From Acidobacteriota bacterium (GTDB lineage Bacteria; Acidobacteriota; Blastocatellia; Pyrinomonadales; Pyrinomonadaceae): a DNA stretch of 34,917 nucleotides. The stretch lies in NCBI GenBank assembly GCA_019242475.1, contig JAFAVK010000136.1:1-34917 (forward strand), written 5' to 3'. The position numbers and the translations under genes are program-made. Below are positions 31,234 through 34,917 of this stretch, one piece after another. Position 1 is the first letter of the stretch, and each line of letters opens with the position of its first letter. The notes below the pieces were generated by a model, which was given only the letters and a program-made list of their open reading frames with translations, was not told where the DNA came from and did no database searches.

Positions 31234-31868
31234 CTTTGAGGCCGGAGGACGTTCGTTTCGACGAGAGGGGCTTAGTCCCCGCGGTCGTGCAGGACGCGAG
31301 GACGCGCGAGGTGCTGACGCTCGCCTACATGAACGGGGAGAGCCTGCGCCGGACTCTTTCGGAGGGCGAGACGTGGTTCTGGTCGCGGTCGCGCTCGGAG
31401 CTTTGGCACAAGGGCGCGACCTCCGGCAACACGCAGCGCGTCGTCGAGGTGCGGCTCGACTGCGACTCGGACGCCCTCGTCGTGCTCGTCGAGCCGCGCG
31501 GCCCCGCCTGCCACACCGGCGCGGTCTCGTGCTTCGGTAGCGAGGAGATTAAGCAAGGGGCCGCCCGGATCGGCGACGTGCTCGAAGAACTGCATGGAGT
31601 CATCGAACGGCGGCGGCGCGAGATGCCCGAAGGCTCTTACACGACGTACCTCTTCGAGAAGGGCTTGAACAAGATTCTCAAGAAGGTCGGCGAGGAGGCG
31701 GCCGAGACCATCATCGCGGCGAAGGACGAGGACGCGGGAGCGCTCAAGGCCGAGACGGCCGACCTCGTCTACCATCTCGTCGTCCTCATGGTCGAGCGCG
31801 GGTTGACGCTCGAAGCGCTCGCCGACGAGCTGGCGCGCAGGCGCGGGGGAGGGAAGTCGGATGAGTGA
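31230..31868 (+). CDS. hisIE: bifunctional phosphoribosyl-AMP cyclohydrolase / phosphoribosyl-ATP pyrophosphatase
   Basis: A 212-residue fusion doing steps two and three of the pathway. The HisI part (about 1-110) has WFWSRSRSELWHKGATSGN, LDCDSDALVV and the zinc-binding GPACHTGAVSCF. The HisE part (about 115-205) has GSYTTYLFEKGLNKILKKVG and EEAAETIIAAK, the MazG-like metal-binding helix. Both domains look complete. The start ATG overlaps the hisF stop, and the 3' end overlaps the phosphatase by 8 nt. Confidence 0.95.
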   Translation: MTLRPEDVRFDERGLVPAVVQDARTREVLTLAYMNGESLRRTLSEGETWFWSRSRSELWHKGATSGNTQRVVEVRLDCDSDALVVLVEPRGPACHTGAVSCFGSEEIKQGAARIGDVLEELHGVIERRRREMPEGSYTTYLFEKGLNKILKKVGEEAAETIIAAKDEDAGALKAETADLVYHLVVLMVERGLTLEALADELARRRGGGKSDE

Positions 31869-32649
31869 CGGCGAGTTGAAAGAGCTGCTCGACTTCTCGG
31901 TCTCGGCCGCGCGCGAGGCGGGCGAGATCACTCTGCGCTACTTCCGCCGCAAGTTCGAGACGCGCCTGAAGGGCAAGGACAACTTCGTCACCCAGGCCGA
32001 CCTCGAAGCCGAAGAGTTCCTCCGCCGCGAAATCGCAAAGCGCTTCCCGGAAGACTCAATCGTCGGCGAAGAGGCCGGCGAGAGTGCGGGCACTTCCGGC
32101 CGGCGCTGGATTATCGACCCCATCGACGGCACATACTCCTTCGTCCACGGCGTCCCCTTCTACGGCGTCCTGCTCGGCTGTGAGGTGGACGGCGACCCTT
32201 CGGTCGGCGTCATCAACATCCCCGCGCTCGGCGAGTTGGTCTACGCGGGCCGTGGGCTCGGCTGCTTCTGGAACGGCGAGCCGGCGCGCGTCTCGCAGAC
32301 CGGGAGGCTCGAAGACGCGCTCCTGCTCTCGACCGACTTCGGCTCGTGCGCGCGGTACGGCTTCGGCGCGGCGGCCGAGAAGTTGCAGCGGCGTGCGGCT
32401 CAGCGAAGGACTTGGGGCGACTGCTACGGCTACGTGCTCGTCGCGACGGGGCGGGCGGACGTGATGCTCGACCCGGCGATGAACGTCTGGGACTGCGCGG
32501 CGCTGCTCCCCGTGCTCGAAGAGGCAGGCGGGACGTTCACAGACTGGGAGGGGCGGCGCACAATTCATTCGGGGAACGCCGTGGCGACTAACGCGGCTCT
32601 CTTCGGCGAGGTCATGCAAATCATCAAGGAAAATGGCCGGGATTCCTAA
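31861..32649 (+). CDS. hisN: histidinol-phosphatase, inositol monophosphatase family (HisN-like)
   Basis: A 262-residue Mg-dependent phosphatase. The metal site is seen as VGEEAG (Glu70-Glu71), DPIDGTYSF (Asp86, Asp89, Thr91) and WDCAALLPVLEEAGG (Asp211). Family members act on inositol phosphate, histidinol phosphate or PAP. The operon position, overlapping hisIE by 8 nt, and the lack of a phosphatase domain on HisB support histidinol phosphate as substrate. It is the last gene of the operon; no clear intrinsic terminator follows. Confidence 0.88.
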   Translation: MSDGELKELLDFSVSAAREAGEITLRYFRRKFETRLKGKDNFVTQADLEAEEFLRREIAKRFPEDSIVGEEAGESAGTSGRRWIIDPIDGTYSFVHGVPFYGVLLGCEVDGDPSVGVINIPALGELVYAGRGLGCFWNGEPARVSQTGRLEDALLLSTDFGSCARYGFGAAAEKLQRRAAQRRTWGDCYGYVLVATGRADVMLDPAMNVWDCAALLPVLEEAGGTFTDWEGRRTIHSGNAVATNAALFGEVMQIIKENGRDS

Positions 32650-33044
32650 ACTTTCTCACCCCTGCGAGTCAAAAAAACCGCCGCCTTCTCTTTAACTTGC
32701 ACCTCTCGTGTCATTAGTCTACACTGCCCGGTGATAAGAGGGTGTTGAGACTCTTTGACTCGGAAAACCTCTCACAGTCGGGGAGCCTAAAAACCGGGGA
32801 AGTACAGATTCTCCTGTTATTTCTTCACTTAGTTAAAATTCTCCTCGCTGGCATAGTCATTGCTGAAAGTCTTGTGCCGGTCTACGTCTGGCCGGCGGTA
32901 AGATACACAGGAGAGGATTTGGCATTCCCGACGAGGCGCCGGGTCGAAGCCTTCCGAAGACCTTTGAGACCGGCGCCTCAAGTAATAATAGACCGCGGCT
33001 CGGCCCTCGCAGCACGGCCGCGCGGATGAGACGAAGGGATGAAG
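32650..33044. other. intergenic region between the his operon and the radical SAM gene
   Basis: No gene is seen. The region is A+T-richer than average. It holds a run of seven A's at 32671-32677 without a good hairpin, and a promoter at 32697-32725 that gives a leader of about 310 nt. The open frame 32742-33029 lacks a ribosome binding site and domain and was rejected. The long leader may carry regulation I cannot identify. Confidence 0.6.
32697..32725 (+). promoter_or_regulatory. putative promoter for the radical SAM gene
   Basis: TTGCAC (32697-32702) and TACACT (32720-32725) are separated by 17 nt. Each box matches consensus at four of six positions. The start would be near 32732, leaving a long untranslated leader. 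Confidence 0.5.

Positions 33045-34917
<1,873 letters not shown>

Noticed and set aside
32742..33029. Open frame of 95 codons before the radical SAM gene
   Set aside because: No ribosome binding site; hydrophobic stretch appears by chance in an A+T-richer leader.

Overview
The window is a GC-rich bacterial chromosome segment, roughly two-thirds G+C by eye, with tightly packed operons. A VWFA-related lipoprotein-like protein of the type frequent in Acidobacteriota, a Tad/Flp pilus cluster, a hisZ/short-hisG histidine operon and a Tes-like radical SAM protein together suggest an Acidobacteriota of the Blastocatellia type. This is an inference from gene content, not a phylogenetic placement.

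Layout. 1-504 is gene-free and carries short direct and inverted repeats; an uncharacterised gene follows (505-1191). On the minus strand lie a truncated crotonase-family gene (1307-1900), a small B12-binding mutase subunit (1897-2301) and a large acyl-CoA mutase subunit (2306-3988). They form one translationally coupled operon, read from a clear promoter at 4050-4079. The large subunit has the Phe/Gln active-site pair of isobutyryl-CoA mutase, not the Tyr/Arg pair of methylmalonyl-CoA mutase. An FtsB/DivIC-like gene (4253-4663, minus) ends at a strong terminator. A sigma-54-type activator (5327-6889) and a minimal M50 membrane protease (6969-7463) follow on the plus strand.

From 7.8 to 24.8 kb runs one long plus-strand Tad pilus region. 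It holds a small membrane protein, three tandem Flp pilins, prepilin peptidase, CpaB, the CpaC secretin, a TadG-like protein, two TadE-like pseudopilins (one with a Thr-Pro-rich stalk and a Cys-rich tip), CpaE, CpaF/TadA, TadB, TadC and a TadD-like TPR protein. Accessory genes follow: a wHTH-AAA+ ATPase, a lytic transglycosylase, a protein with a duplicated 55-residue domain and a VWA protein. These would process, anchor, power and export pili and open the cell wall for them. The gaps in this region repeatedly hold 7-nt-period arrays, often as an array followed by its own reverse complement. Some abut start codons, supply stop codons or encode a signal peptide.

From 24.9 to 32.65 kb is a compact histidine operon, hisZ-G-D-C-B-H-F-IE plus a HisN-type phosphatase, with most genes overlapping by 4-11 nt. 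It is preceded by a sigma-70-type promoter, a 24-residue leader peptide with 10 His codons, and three mutually exclusive RNA stems ending in a U-tract terminator: a classical ribosome-mediated attenuator. hisA is absent. The window ends inside a radical SAM gene (33045 onward) that resembles the tetraether/membrane-spanning lipid synthase family.

Most noteworthy: the histidine attenuator, the mirrored heptamer arrays, the isobutyryl-CoA-mutase signature and the Tes-like radical SAM gene.
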